Below the pieces are notes generated by a model that saw nothing but the letters and a program-made list of their open reading frames with translations, did no database searches and had not been told where the DNA came from. A DNA stretch of 35,150 nucleotides from an uncultured Actinomycetes bacterium (GTDB lineage Bacteria; Actinomycetota; Acidimicrobiia; Acidimicrobiales; RAAP-2): contig CAIKBU010000078.1 in NCBI GenBank assembly GCA_903825765.1, forward strand, positions 1-35,150. The letters run 5' to 3'. Below, piece after piece: positions 26,717-34,945 of this stretch (the stretch's first letter is position 1; every line of letters begins with the position of its first letter). The position numbers and the translations under genes are program-made.

Positions 26717-27966
26717 TGCGCGTCGTCGTCGTTGGCTCGGGTGGGCGCGAACACGCACTCGCCTGGGGACTCGCCAAAACGGCGGACGTTCTCGTAACAC
26801 CCGGTAACGCCGGGATGGCGGCGCACGGGCTGACCTGTACGACAACCCCGGCCACGGAACTCGACGCGGACCTCGTCGTCATCGGTCCGGAGCAGCCCCT
26901 CGTCGAGGGTCTTGCGCAACAGTTACGAGCCCAGGGAAAGGCCGTTCTCGGTCCGAATGCTGACGGAGCGCAACTCGAGGGTTCGAAGGCCTTTATGAAG
27001 GATTTCCTCGCCGCCGCCGGCGTCCCGACCGCGGCCTACGGGACATTCCACGAGGCCGAGCCCGCCCTCGCGTTTCTCGAGACGATGACCCCGCCCTACG
27101 TCATTAAGACTGACGGCCTCGCCGCTGGCAAGGGTGTGCTGGTGACCGACTCACTCGACGAGGCCCGCGCCGACGTCCAGCACAAACTGGCCGGCGCCTT
27201 CGGCGCGGCCGGCGCCACCATCATTATTGAAGAGGGACTCATCGGTGAAGAGTGCTCGCTGATGGTGCTGTGTGATGGCACCGCGGTCCGTGCGCTCGCT
27301 CCCTCGCAGGACTTCAAGCGCGTCGGTGATGGCGGTACGGGGCCGAACACCGGCGGCATGGGGGCGTATGGCCCTATGCCCCACGTTGCCTCGAGTGTGG
27401 TGGACGACATGATGACGCGGGTGCTCAGCCCGACACTGAGCGAGTTGCAGCGACGCGGCATTGACTATCGCGGCGTGCTCTACGCCGGTGTGATGCTGAC
27501 GGCCAACGGCCCGAAACTGCTCGAGTACAACGTCCGCTTCGGTGACCCCGAAACCGAAGTCCTCATTCCCCTCTACGGCGACCAGGTGGCCGAGTTGCTC
27601 CTGGCCACCGCTACCGGGCGTCTCGATACGGTCGACGTGACCCCGTCGGGCGCCGCCGTGACCGTGGTGTTGGCTTCGCACGGCTACCCCGAGTCGTCAC
27701 GGCGTGGCGACGTCATCACGGGTCTGGCGACGAACGGCCAGTTAGCCGAACCCCTCCCTGGGGTCACGATCTTTCACGCCGGCACGGCGCTCGACGACGC
27801 GGGGCGCTTTGTGACCAATGGCGGTCGTGTTCTCGCGGTCACGGCCCACGCGGTCGATCTCACCACTGCTCGTGAGCGCGCCTATCAGGCCGTGGGCCAG
27901 ATTGATTTCCCCGGTCGCGTGCTGCGACACGATATTGCCGAACTCGCTACGAAAGGCTCCGCATGA
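26716..27966 (+). CDS. purD: Phosphoribosylamine-glycine ligase (GAR synthetase)
   Basis: The enzyme catalyses the second step of de novo purine synthesis, joining glycine to phosphoribosylamine with ATP. The 416-residue ATP-grasp protein starts [19 protein letters not shown] and carries IKTDGLAAGKGV and GGTGPNTGGMGAYGP. The ATG at 26716 overlaps the purA stop and is preferred to the GTG one codon upstream. Its stop overlaps the purB start (ATGA). Confidence 0.97.
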   Translation: MRVVVVGSGGREHALAWGLAKTADVLVTPGNAGMAAHGLTCTTTPATELDADLVVIGPEQPLVEGLAQQLRAQGKAVLGPNADGAQLEGSKAFMKDFLAAAGVPTAAYGTFHEAEPALAFLETMTPPYVIKTDGLAAGKGVLVTDSLDEARADVQHKLAGAFGAAGATIIIEEGLIGEECSLMVLCDGTAVRALAPSQDFKRVGDGGTGPNTGGMGAYGPMPHVASSVVDDMMTRVLSPTLSELQRRGIDYRGVLYAGVMLTANGPKLLEYNVRFGDPETEVLIPLYGDQVAELLLATATGRLDTVDVTPSGAAVTVVLASHGYPESSRRGDVITGLATNGQLAEPLPGVTIFHAGTALDDAGRFVTNGGRVLAVTAHAVDLTTARERAYQAVGQIDFPGRVLRHDIAELATKGSA

Positions 27967-29270
27967 TTCCTCGTTACGCCCCCAAGGACGTGGCCGCACT
28001 CTTTAGTGATGAGCACCGATTCGACACCATGCTCGAAGTGGAGATCTTGGCCGCGGAAGGTTTGGCCGCTCTTGGTGTCTTGCCGAACAACGAGGTGGCC
28101 CAGTTGCGCCCTCGTCGTCCGGTGATTGACGCCGACTTCGTGCGCGAGGTCGAGGAACGCGAACTCATCACGAATCACGACACCGCCGCCTTCGTCGACC
28201 TCGTCCAGTCGCGTATTGGCATGCCCGAGGGGGCGTGGATCCACTACGGCCTCACGTCGTCCGACGTGGTGGACACGGCGCTGTGCGTCACGCTGACCCA
28301 GGCCATGGACATCGTGATTGTTGAAGCCACGGCGTTGCGGGACGCGCTCACGCGTCGGGCACAGGAGGCGGTGTCGTGGCCCATCACGGGTCGCACGCAC
28401 GGTATGCACGCCGAGCCCACCACCTACGGCGCCAAGTTCGCACTCTTTGCCCTGCAGGTCAATCGCGACATCGAGCGCGCCAAGCGCGCCCGTGACGGCA
28501 TTGCCGTTGGCAAGCTTTCGGGTGCGGTCGGCACCTATTCGAACATCAATCCCAGCGTGGAGGCCTACGTGTGCGAGCGACTTGGCCTCACGCCGGTGCC
28601 GGCAACGCAGGTCATTGCTCGCGACCGTCACGCCGAAGTCCTCTACGCCTGCGCTGCTCTCGGCACCGCAATGGAGCAGTTCGCCCTCGAGGTGCGCCAC
28701 CTCGCGCGCTCTGAGGTCATGGAGGCGCAGGAGCCCTTCGCCGCCGGCCAAAAGGGCTCGTCGGCCATGCCGCACAAGCGCAACCCCGTTTTGTCCGAGC
28801 GTCTCTGTGGACTGAGTCGTGTCCTGCGCGGGTACCTGCTCGCCGGACTCGAGGATGTGGCGTTGTGGCACGAACGCGACATTTCTCACTCCAGCGTCGA
28901 GCGCGTTATCTTGCCCGACGCGCTCCAGCTCACCGTGTACATGCTGCGCAAGGCGACCGGTCTGGCCGATGGCCTCGTGCTGTTCCCGGAGCGCGCGCTC
29001 GAAAACCTGCACGTCGGTACGCAGGGGCTGGTCTTCTCCCAGTCCGTTTTGCTCGCCCTCGTCGAGCAAGGACTCTCTCGTGACGACGCCTACCGCATCG
29101 TGCAGTCGGCGGCGCGCAACGCCGTCGAACAACGCCGTCCGTTTCGTGAGGTCGTCGCCGAGGACGAAGCGGTCACCCTTGATGAGGCGGCCTTCGACCG
29201 AATCTTTGACGCCACCCGCATGCTGGCTCACCAGCAGCGTTTCCTCGACGCACTGACGTGGCTCGCGTGA
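27963..29270 (+). CDS. purB: Adenylosuccinate lyase
   Basis: The enzyme acts twice in purine synthesis, cleaving SAICAR and adenylosuccinate with release of fumarate. The 435-residue protein contains HYGLTSSDVVDTAL, GRTHGMHAEP (His146) and the flexible catalytic loop GSSAMPHKRNP (265-275). It overlaps purD by four bases and purC by about four, so it is translationally coupled to both. Confidence 0.98.
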   Translation: MIPRYAPKDVAALFSDEHRFDTMLEVEILAAEGLAALGVLPNNEVAQLRPRRPVIDADFVREVEERELITNHDTAAFVDLVQSRIGMPEGAWIHYGLTSSDVVDTALCVTLTQAMDIVIVEATALRDALTRRAQEAVSWPITGRTHGMHAEPTTYGAKFALFALQVNRDIERAKRARDGIAVGKLSGAVGTYSNINPSVEAYVCERLGLTPVPATQVIARDRHAEVLYACAALGTAMEQFALEVRHLARSEVMEAQEPFAAGQKGSSAMPHKRNPVLSERLCGLSRVLRGYLLAGLEDVALWHERDISHSSVERVILPDALQLTVYMLRKATGLADGLVLFPERALENLHVGTQGLVFSQSVLLALVEQGLSRDDAYRIVQSAARNAVEQRRPFREVVAEDEAVTLDEAAFDRIFDATRMLAHQQRFLDALTWLA

Positions 29271-30166
29271 CGACTCTCGGCCTCACCCACCTCTACAGCG
29301 GGAAAGTTCGCGACCTCTACGCCGTCGGCGACGACCACCTGTTGATGGTGGCCTCGGACCGCCTGAGTGCCTTTGACGTGGTAATGAATGAGCCGATCCC
29401 CAATAAGGGTCGCGTTTTGACGGGACTGACGAACTTCTGGGTGCACGAATTCGACCAGGTGCCGACGGCCCTCGTTTCGTGTGACCCCGACGTCATCGAT
29501 ACGTACGTCCCGGGTTTCGGCGAGGCGGTTGAGCTTCACGGGCGAACGATGTTGGTTCGCAAAGCCGAGATGCTGCCGCTCGAGTGCATCGTGCGGGCCC
29601 GTCTCGCGGGACAAGCGTACGACGAGTACCGCGTGAGTGGCACCGTTCACTTCATGGACGTGCCGGCCGGTCTATCGCTGACAGACCCATTCCCCCGACC
29701 GATGTTCACCCCGAGCACCAAGGCTGAGACCGGTCACGACATGAATATTGACCTGACGACCGCCGCAGCGATCGTGGGGGAGGAGCTACTCGACGCAGCG
29801 GCTGCGCTTTGTCTCGAACTCTTCACCAAGGCCAGTGATCGTCTGGCCACCCAAGGCCTCGTGCTGGCTGATACCAAGTTTGAACTGGGATTTGTCGATG
29901 GCCAGCTCGTCGTATGCGACGAGGTGCTGACGCCCGACTCTTCACGAATCTGGCCGGCTGAAGCGGTGGTCTCGGGCCAAACGCCCCCGTCCTATGACAA
30001 GCAGCCCTTCCGCGACTGGCTCAGCACGCTGGACTGGGATCGAACGCCACCACCACCGATGGTGCCCCAGGACATTGTGGCAATTACCGCTGGACGCTAC
30101 GAGTCAGCCTACGAGCGCATTACGGGCCGTGCAATTACCACGTGGTTCGGCGAAACTAAGGACTAG
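29267..30166 (+). CDS. purC: Phosphoribosylaminoimidazole-succinocarboxamide synthase
   Basis: The enzyme couples aspartate to CAIR with ATP to give SAICAR. The 299-residue protein has SGKVRDLY near the start, ASDRLSAFDVVM, and later LADTKFELGF and DEVLTPDSSRIW. The GTG at 29267 overlaps the purB stop (GTGA); an in-frame GTG at 29258 would add three residues. It is the last purine gene before the sulfate importer interrupts the run. No clear terminator follows. Confidence 0.96.
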   Translation: MTTLGLTHLYSGKVRDLYAVGDDHLLMVASDRLSAFDVVMNEPIPNKGRVLTGLTNFWVHEFDQVPTALVSCDPDVIDTYVPGFGEAVELHGRTMLVRKAEMLPLECIVRARLAGQAYDEYRVSGTVHFMDVPAGLSLTDPFPRPMFTPSTKAETGHDMNIDLTTAAAIVGEELLDAAAALCLELFTKASDRLATQGLVLADTKFELGFVDGQLVVCDEVLTPDSSRIWPAEAVVSGQTPPSYDKQPFRDWLSTLDWDRTPPPPMVPQDIVAITAGRYESAYERITGRAITTWFGETKD

Positions 30167-30170
30167 AAAT

Positions 30171-30182
30171 TTTTCCGGAAAA
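30171..30182. repeat. Palindrome upstream of the sulfate-importer promoter
   Basis: TTTTCCGGAAAA is a perfect 12-base palindrome directly after the purC stop and one base before the -35 box of the next operon. Its placement suits an activator site, but it may be a chance AT-flanked palindrome. Confidence 0.3.
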
Positions 30183-30183
30183 C

Positions 30184-30212
30184 TTGCGCGCGTCGTAGCT
30201 TGTTGCTATTAT
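30184..30212 (+). promoter_or_regulatory. Promoter of the sulfate importer operon
   Basis: TTGCGC (30184-30189), a 17-base spacer and TATTAT (30207-30212) form a good promoter. Transcription would start near 30219, at the first arm of an inverted repeat. Confidence 0.65.
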
Positions 30213-30218
30213 CTACTT

Positions 30219-30245
30219 ATTCACTAGTAAATAGTGAATTACTAG
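30219..30245 (+). promoter_or_regulatory. Overlapping palindromes at the start of the sulfate-importer transcript
   Basis: ATTCACTA (30219-30226) pairs with TAGTGAAT (30232-30239). A second, mutually exclusive pair is CTAGTAA (30224-30230) with TTACTAG (30239-30245). The sites cover the predicted transcription start and first 25 bases, so they fit a repressor operator of two overlapping sites. The alternative is an RNA switch between two hairpins. The binding factor is unknown. Confidence 0.5.
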
Positions 30246-30273
30246 AGATTTGCTACCCCCCAAGGAGACAACC

Positions 30274-31374
30274 ATGTATATCCCCCGTTCCCTCGCCTCG
30301 CGGCTGGTGACAGCAGTCGCTGTGGCGTCGTTGCCGGCCGCTTTGCTCTTGCCCACCACGGCCCAAGCCAGCACTGACACCGTGGCGGTTGTCGGCTACT
30401 CCGTCGCCAAGCCGGCCTTCACCGCCCTCGAGACGGCTTTCGCCCAGACGACCGCCGGCGCCCAAGTCAGCTTCACGAACTCTTTTGGAGCGTCCGACAC
30501 CCAGACCGACAACGTGGTCAATGGGCAGGCCGCTGACTTGGTGAACCTCTCCTACCTGCCCAACATCGAAACGCTGGTCAGTGCGAACAAGGTTCCGTCA
30601 AACTGGGCCAACCAGGAGTTTTCCATCGCCGGCATAAACCCGACATTGACGGGTCGTAAGCAGCAGACGGTCTACAACACGCCGGGCATGCTGACGGACT
30701 CGGTGGTCGTCTTTGTTGTTCGCCAGGGGAACCCGCTGAATATTGGCCGGAACTGGCTCAACCTGGCCGAGCCTCGGAGCAAGAAGCAGCCGGCCATCCA
30801 GATCGTGACGCCGAACCCGGCGACCTCGGGAAGCGCTCGCTGGAACTTGCTCTCGGCGTACGCCGCTGCGGTGGATGCGAACTACTCCCCGTCCCAGTCC
30901 AGTGCTTTCCTCAAGACAATCTTGGCTAAGACCGTGGCCCAGCCCGTAAGTGGCTCGGCGGCGTTGAGCGCCTTCTTGGGTGGTACGGGAAACATTTTGC
31001 TCAGCTACGAAGACGATGCCCTGTCAGCCGTGAAGGCCGGCGCTGCAGTGCAGATTGTCTACCCGAGCAAATCGATTTTAATTGAGAACCCCGCGGCCCT
31101 CACCAACTCGGGTCTGAATAACCCGGGCGCGGTGGCCTTCTACAAGTACATCTTCTCGCCGGCCGGCCAGACCATTTTGGCCAACCTCGGCTACCGCCCT
31201 GTGTTGACCTCGGTGTGGAACTCGGTTAAGTCCACGTTCCAGAGCTACCCGGCGAACGCGTTGAACAAGATCACAACGTTTGACCCGGCGGGCTGGGACA
31301 CCTTGAACGATTCGCTCTTCGGATCATCCGGGTTGATCACTGGACTCGAACAGTACGCCGGCAGTGGCGCCTAA
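30274..31374 (+). CDS. sbp: Sulfate-binding protein of ABC importer
   Basis: This 366-residue extracellular sulfate (or thiosulfate) binding protein has a signal peptide (RSLASRLVTAVAVAS with cleavage near AQAS), then VVGYSVAKPAFTAL, FGASDTQTDNVV and the family motif NPATSGSARWN (usually NPKTSG.ARW). The lipobox cysteine is absent. The ATG at 30274 with AAGGAG upstream is preferred to an earlier TTG. It is the first gene of sbp-cysT-cysW-cysA, and its stop overlaps the cysT start by 11 bases. Confidence 0.93.
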   Translation: MYIPRSLASRLVTAVAVASLPAALLLPTTAQASTDTVAVVGYSVAKPAFTALETAFAQTTAGAQVSFTNSFGASDTQTDNVVNGQAADLVNLSYLPNIETLVSANKVPSNWANQEFSIAGINPTLTGRKQQTVYNTPGMLTDSVVVFVVRQGNPLNIGRNWLNLAEPRSKKQPAIQIVTPNPATSGSARWNLLSAYAAAVDANYSPSQSSAFLKTILAKTVAQPVSGSAALSAFLGGTGNILLSYEDDALSAVKAGAAVQIVYPSKSILIENPAALTNSGLNNPGAVAFYKYIFSPAGQTILANLGYRPVLTSVWNSVKSTFQSYPANALNKITTFDPAGWDTLNDSLFGSSGLITGLEQYAGSGA

Positions 31375-32218
31375 TCGCGTCACCCCCCCGACGCTTCCAA
31401 CGCAACCACCCCGAACGGGGTGGTTGCGTTGGCGCTCGTCTGGGCTTTTCTCTCCGGGGGCCCAAGGGGCAACCCTGCTCTTCTACAGTCTGGTGGTCTT
31501 GGTGCCACTGACCGCCTTGTTCTCAAGTGCCTTCACCCACGGGTGGGGCGTATTTTGGCGTGACGCGACAGCCACCGAAGCCATCCACGCCTATCGCCTC
31601 ACCATTGTGTGCTCGCTGGCCGGGGCGGCCATCAACGCGGTCGCCGGTCTGGCTATCGCCTGGGTGCTCGTCTGTGACACCTTCCCCGGCAAGTCACTGA
31701 TAAATGCACTGATTGACTTGCCGTTCGCGTTACCGACGGTCGTGGCTGGTGTCACGTTCTACACCCTGTACGGGCCGCTCTCGCCGGTGCACCTGACCTT
31801 GACGGGGACGTGGGTTGGCATCACGGTTGCCATTGTCTTCGTGACCCTGCCGTTCACGGTGAGGTCCGTTCAGCCCGTTCTCGAAACCATGACCTTCTCC
31901 GCCGAAGCGGCGGCGGCCACGTTGGGAGCCTCGGGCGTTCGAACCTTCTTCACCATCACTTTGCCGACCTTGTCGCCGGCGATCATCACCGGCGCCGGGT
32001 TGGCCTTCGCTCGGGCCATGGGTGAATACGGCTCGGTGGTGTTCATTTCAAACAACCTTCCGTATCACACGGAAGTGGCGAGCTCGTATATCTATTCACT
32101 CGCTTCTTCGCAGAATCCCGTTGCCGCCGCCGCCACCGCGGTGGCGATGCTCCTCATGGCGCTCGTCGCCCTCACCGCGGTCAGCGTGACGAGTAGGCGA
32201 CTGGTTCGGGGGCGATGA
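31364..32218 (+). CDS. cysT: Sulfate ABC importer permease CysT
   Basis: This 284-residue inner-membrane permease has about six helices and the ATPase-contacting EAA segment (EAAAATLGASGVRTFFTITL). LPFALPTVVAGVTFYTLYG and RAMGEYGSVVFISNN are typical of CysT/CysU. The assigned GTG at 31364 has only a poor ribosome site. A strong hairpin (31397-31432) lies within the first 23 codons, so an in-frame TTG at 31424 is a possible start. It overlaps cysW by four bases. Confidence 0.93.
   Translation: MAPNRVTPPTLPTQPPRTGWLRWRSSGLFSPGAQGATLLFYSLVVLVPLTALFSSAFTHGWGVFWRDATATEAIHAYRLTIVCSLAGAAINAVAGLAIAWVLVCDTFPGKSLINALIDLPFALPTVVAGVTFYTLYGPLSPVHLTLTGTWVGITVAIVFVTLPFTVRSVQPVLETMTFSAEAAAATLGASGVRTFFTITLPTLSPAIITGAGLAFARAMGEYGSVVFISNNLPYHTEVASSYIYSLASSQNPVAAAATAVAMLLMALVALTAVSVTSRRLVRGR
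31397..31432 (+). repeat. 16-bp perfect hairpin at the 5' end of cysT
   Basis: CCAACGCAACCACCCC (31397-31412) pairs perfectly with 31417-31432 across the tetraloop GAAC. It starts 22 bases after the sbp stop. It resembles a terminator stem without a T-run, suiting partial termination or 3'-end protection that would raise sbp mRNA above permease mRNA, while lying inside the predicted cysT frame. Confidence 0.75.
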
Positions 32219-33030
32219 TGAAGACCTCCCCATTGTGGCTGCGCTTCGTCGTAGTCACGTACATCCTGCTCCTCGTCGGGGTGCCCCTCGGTTTCGACTA
32301 TCAGCGCATGTTCGCCCACGGTTGGAGCGGGCTGGTGGCCGCATTTGGCGACCCCATGATGCGCTCGGCGATGTGGCTCACCGTCCGAGTCGTTGTGATG
32401 ACCGTCCCCCTCAACACCGTTGTGGGCGTCGGTGTCGCACTCTGGATTGTTCGCCACCCGTCGTGGCGTTCACGGCTGGTCGACCGCATTATTGATGTGC
32501 CCCTCGCCATCTCGCCCATCATCATTGGCTTAATGCTCGAGTTGGCCTACGCCAGCAACGGGTGGTTTGGCCGCCCCGAAGCCGCCCTGGGACTGCACAT
32601 CATCTTCTCTTTCCCCGGAATCGTGTTGGCCTCCGTCTTCGTCTCATTACCGCTGGTGTCGCGGCAGCTGATCCCGCTCTTGCGTGAACTCGGCGACCAT
32701 CAGGAGCAAACGGCGGCTTCGCTGGGCGCGGGCCCAGTCCGCATCTTCCTCTCGATTACCTTGCGCTCCCTCCTGTGGGCGACGGCCTACGGCGTGTCGC
32801 TGACGACGGCACGGGTACTCGGGGAATACGGGGCTGTCTTGATTGTCTCGGGCAACATCGCGGGGTTAACGCAAACGCTGACCCTGAACATCGGAAGCAA
32901 TTTTGAAAATTATGACGCCTTCCATGGCTTCGTTGGGGCTGGTGTCCTGGCGACAACCTCGATCGTCATTTTGTTGGTGCTGGGCATCGCCCGCCACCGT
33001 GAAAGGAAACGCCATGAGCATCTCGCTTGA
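32215..33030 (+). CDS. cysW: Sulfate ABC importer permease CysW
   Basis: The 271-residue partner permease has about six transmembrane helices and the EAA-like segment QTAASLGAGPVRIFLSITL. LPLVSRQLIPLLRELG and TARVLGEYGAVLIVSGNI are family-typical. The ATG overlaps the cysT stop; a second ATG one codon later is possible. Its 3' end overlaps cysA by 17 bases. Confidence 0.93.
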   Translation: MMKTSPLWLRFVVVTYILLLVGVPLGFDYQRMFAHGWSGLVAAFGDPMMRSAMWLTVRVVVMTVPLNTVVGVGVALWIVRHPSWRSRLVDRIIDVPLAISPIIIGLMLELAYASNGWFGRPEAALGLHIIFSFPGIVLASVFVSLPLVSRQLIPLLRELGDHQEQTAASLGAGPVRIFLSITLRSLLWATAYGVSLTTARVLGEYGAVLIVSGNIAGLTQTLTLNIGSNFENYDAFHGFVGAGVLATTSIVILLVLGIARHRERKRHEHLA

Positions 33031-33946
33031 ACACCTCTCTAAGTCCTTCGGCACTGAGCCCGTTCTCACCGACATCAACGACGTAGTCCCCGACGGCTCC
33101 CTGACGGCACTGCTCGGGCCCTCCGGTTCGGGCAAGTCCACGCTGTTGCGGATGATTGCCGGCCTCGAGACGGTCGACCAGGGGCGCATTGTGCTCCACG
33201 GTCGCGACGTGACCCACACGCCGGCGCGCCGGCGCAACATTGGCTTTTGCTTTCAGGACTACGCCCCCTTCTACCAACTCTCCGTTTTTGACAACATCGC
33301 CTACGGCTTGAAGGTGCGCCGAACCGCCAAAGTGGACATTGAACGAGAGGTCCGCGAACTGCTGGCGCTGGTGCGCCTGGAAGCCTTCGCCGACCGCTAT
33401 CCCCGCCAGCTTTCCGGTGGTCAGCGTCAACGAATGGCGCTGGCCCGCGCGCTGGCCATCAAGCCCGAAGTGTTGCTGCTCGACGAGCCCTTCGCGGCCC
33501 TCGACGCCCAAGTCGGTGGTGAGCTTCGCCAGTGGGTTCGGTCGCTCCAGCACGACCTCGGCATCACGACGTTGTTGGTGACCCACAACCAGGCCGAAGC
33601 GATGGAGGTGGCCGACCGCGTCGTCATCTTGAACCACGGTCGCATCGAACAGGCGGGCGAGCCGTCGGCGGTCTACGACAATCCTGTCAACCACTTCGTG
33701 CGCTCGTTCTTGGGACCGACGACGCCTTTTAACGGGGTTGCGGTGCGACCACACGACCTGACCTTCGTTGACTCGACCGAGGGGGTGGCCGGCGTCGTCG
33801 CTGACGTGATTCGCCTCGGGTTCGAGGTGCGCGTGGTGGTTACCTTCGGCGACGACACGACGTCGTGGGTGCAGCTCACGCACGAGGAAGCCCAACGTCG
33901 GTCGGTGACACTGGGGCAACCGGTTACCGTTGCGGTGCGCCGGTGA
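33014..33946 (+). CDS. cysA: Sulfate ABC importer ATPase CysA
   Basis: This 310-residue ATPase has Walker A GPSGSGKST (from residue 35), the Q-loop GFCFQDYAPF, signature LSGGQRQR (133-140), Walker B LLLDEP (from 154) and switch His191. The C-terminal region is shorter than in typical CysA proteins of about 350 residues, keeping one compact TOBE-like segment. The start at 33014 has AAAGGA upstream and overlaps cysW; the open frame continues further upstream but is not coding. It ends the importer operon, 37 bases before purS. Confidence 0.94.
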   Translation: MSISLEHLSKSFGTEPVLTDINDVVPDGSLTALLGPSGSGKSTLLRMIAGLETVDQGRIVLHGRDVTHTPARRRNIGFCFQDYAPFYQLSVFDNIAYGLKVRRTAKVDIEREVRELLALVRLEAFADRYPRQLSGGQRQRMALARALAIKPEVLLLDEPFAALDAQVGGELRQWVRSLQHDLGITTLLVTHNQAEAMEVADRVVILNHGRIEQAGEPSAVYDNPVNHFVRSFLGPTTPFNGVAVRPHDLTFVDSTEGVAGVVADVIRLGFEVRVVVTFGDDTTSWVQLTHEEAQRRSVTLGQPVTVAVRR

Positions 33947-33983
33947 CGAAAGCGTGGTCGCCGTGCCTACTAGCCTTAGGGGG

Positions 33984-34238
33984 GTGAACTACTCCGTAAC
34001 TGTTGACGTCACCCTCCGAGCCGGGATCGCTGACCCCGAAGGCGCCACCATCGAACGGGCCCTGCCCGCCTTGGGATTTTCCGGGGTGAGTGCTGTTCGG
34101 GCGGGGAAGTCCTTTCGCATGAACGTCGAGGCCGACAATGAAGAAGCGGCTTTGGCCAAGGCCACCTCGTTGGCCCAACGCCTGCTCTCCAACCCCGTGA
34201 TGGAAGACGTCGTCGCTCGTATCACCTCCGAGGCCTAG
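33984..34238 (+). CDS. purS: FGAM synthase small subunit PurS
   Basis: The 84-residue subunit binds PurL and PurQ to form formylglycinamidine ribonucleotide synthase, channelling ammonia. The sequence YSVTVDVTLRAGIADPEG with a later FRMNVEAD is family-typical, and the length is normal. The GTG at 33984 follows AGGGGG too closely for a good ribosome site. A -10-like TAGCCT (33971-33976) seven bases before the GTG could give a leaderless mRNA. purQ follows three bases after the stop. Confidence 0.93.
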   Translation: MNYSVTVDVTLRAGIADPEGATIERALPALGFSGVSAVRAGKSFRMNVEADNEEAALAKATSLAQRLLSNPVMEDVVARITSEA

Positions 34239-34241
34239 CTC

Positions 34242-34916
34242 GTGGCCCGCATTGGCGTCGTTGTCTTCCCCGGCTCAAACTGTGAATACGACGCGGCCAA
34301 TGCCGTCAGTGAACTTGGCGCGACGCCGGTCTTTATCTGGCACAGCGCCAATGACCTCGGCGAGGTGGACGGGGTTATTTTGCCCGGGGGCTTCGCCCAC
34401 GGCGACTATCTCCGACCGGGCGCCTTGGCCCGTTTCTCGCCCGTAATGGCCGCAGTGCAGCACTTTGCCGATAACGGCGGCGCCGTGCTGGGTATTTGCA
34501 ACGGTTTCCAGGTGCTGACCGAAGCGGGTCTACTGCCCGGAGCGCTGCAAAAGAATCGGGGGCTGACGTTTCTGTGCCAGCCCAGCACCCTCGTCGTCGC
34601 CTCGACTCGCTCGGTGCTGACCCGCAACGCCACCGTGGGCCAGCACCTCAGTGTGCCGATCAATCACTTCTCCGGTTCCTACACCTGTGACGACGCCACC
34701 TACGAATCCCTCGTGGCCAACGACCAGATCGTCCTGCGCTACCTCGACAACCCCAATGGTTCGCGCGACAACATTGCTGGCGTCTCGAATGAAGCCGGGA
34801 ACGTTGTTGGCCTCATGCCACACCCCGAACGGGCCATGTCAACGCTGCTGGGTAGTGCTGATGGCCGCGTCCTGCTCGGTGGATTTGTCGGCCTCGCGGC
34901 CACCGCCTCACTCTAA
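34242..34916 (+). CDS. purQ: FGAM synthase glutaminase subunit PurQ
   Basis: The 224-residue class I glutamine amidotransferase releases ammonia from glutamine for PurL. The nucleophile is Cys86 in GICNGFQ, and the His194-x-Glu196 pair in MPHPERAM completes the triad. The N-terminus IGVVVFPGSNCE is typical. The GTG start lies three bases after the purS stop, and purL begins 29 bases after its own stop. Confidence 0.97.
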   Translation: MARIGVVVFPGSNCEYDAANAVSELGATPVFIWHSANDLGEVDGVILPGGFAHGDYLRPGALARFSPVMAAVQHFADNGGAVLGICNGFQVLTEAGLLPGALQKNRGLTFLCQPSTLVVASTRSVLTRNATVGQHLSVPINHFSGSYTCDDATYESLVANDQIVLRYLDNPNGSRDNIAGVSNEAGNVVGLMPHPERAMSTLLGSADGRVLLGGFVGLAATASL

Positions 34917-34945
34917 AAACCTCGACGATACACGGAGCACTCATC

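Noticed and set aside
27885-29231. 448-residue open frame opposite purB
   Set aside because: The composition is that of a shadow frame, and purB on the other strand has all family motifs.
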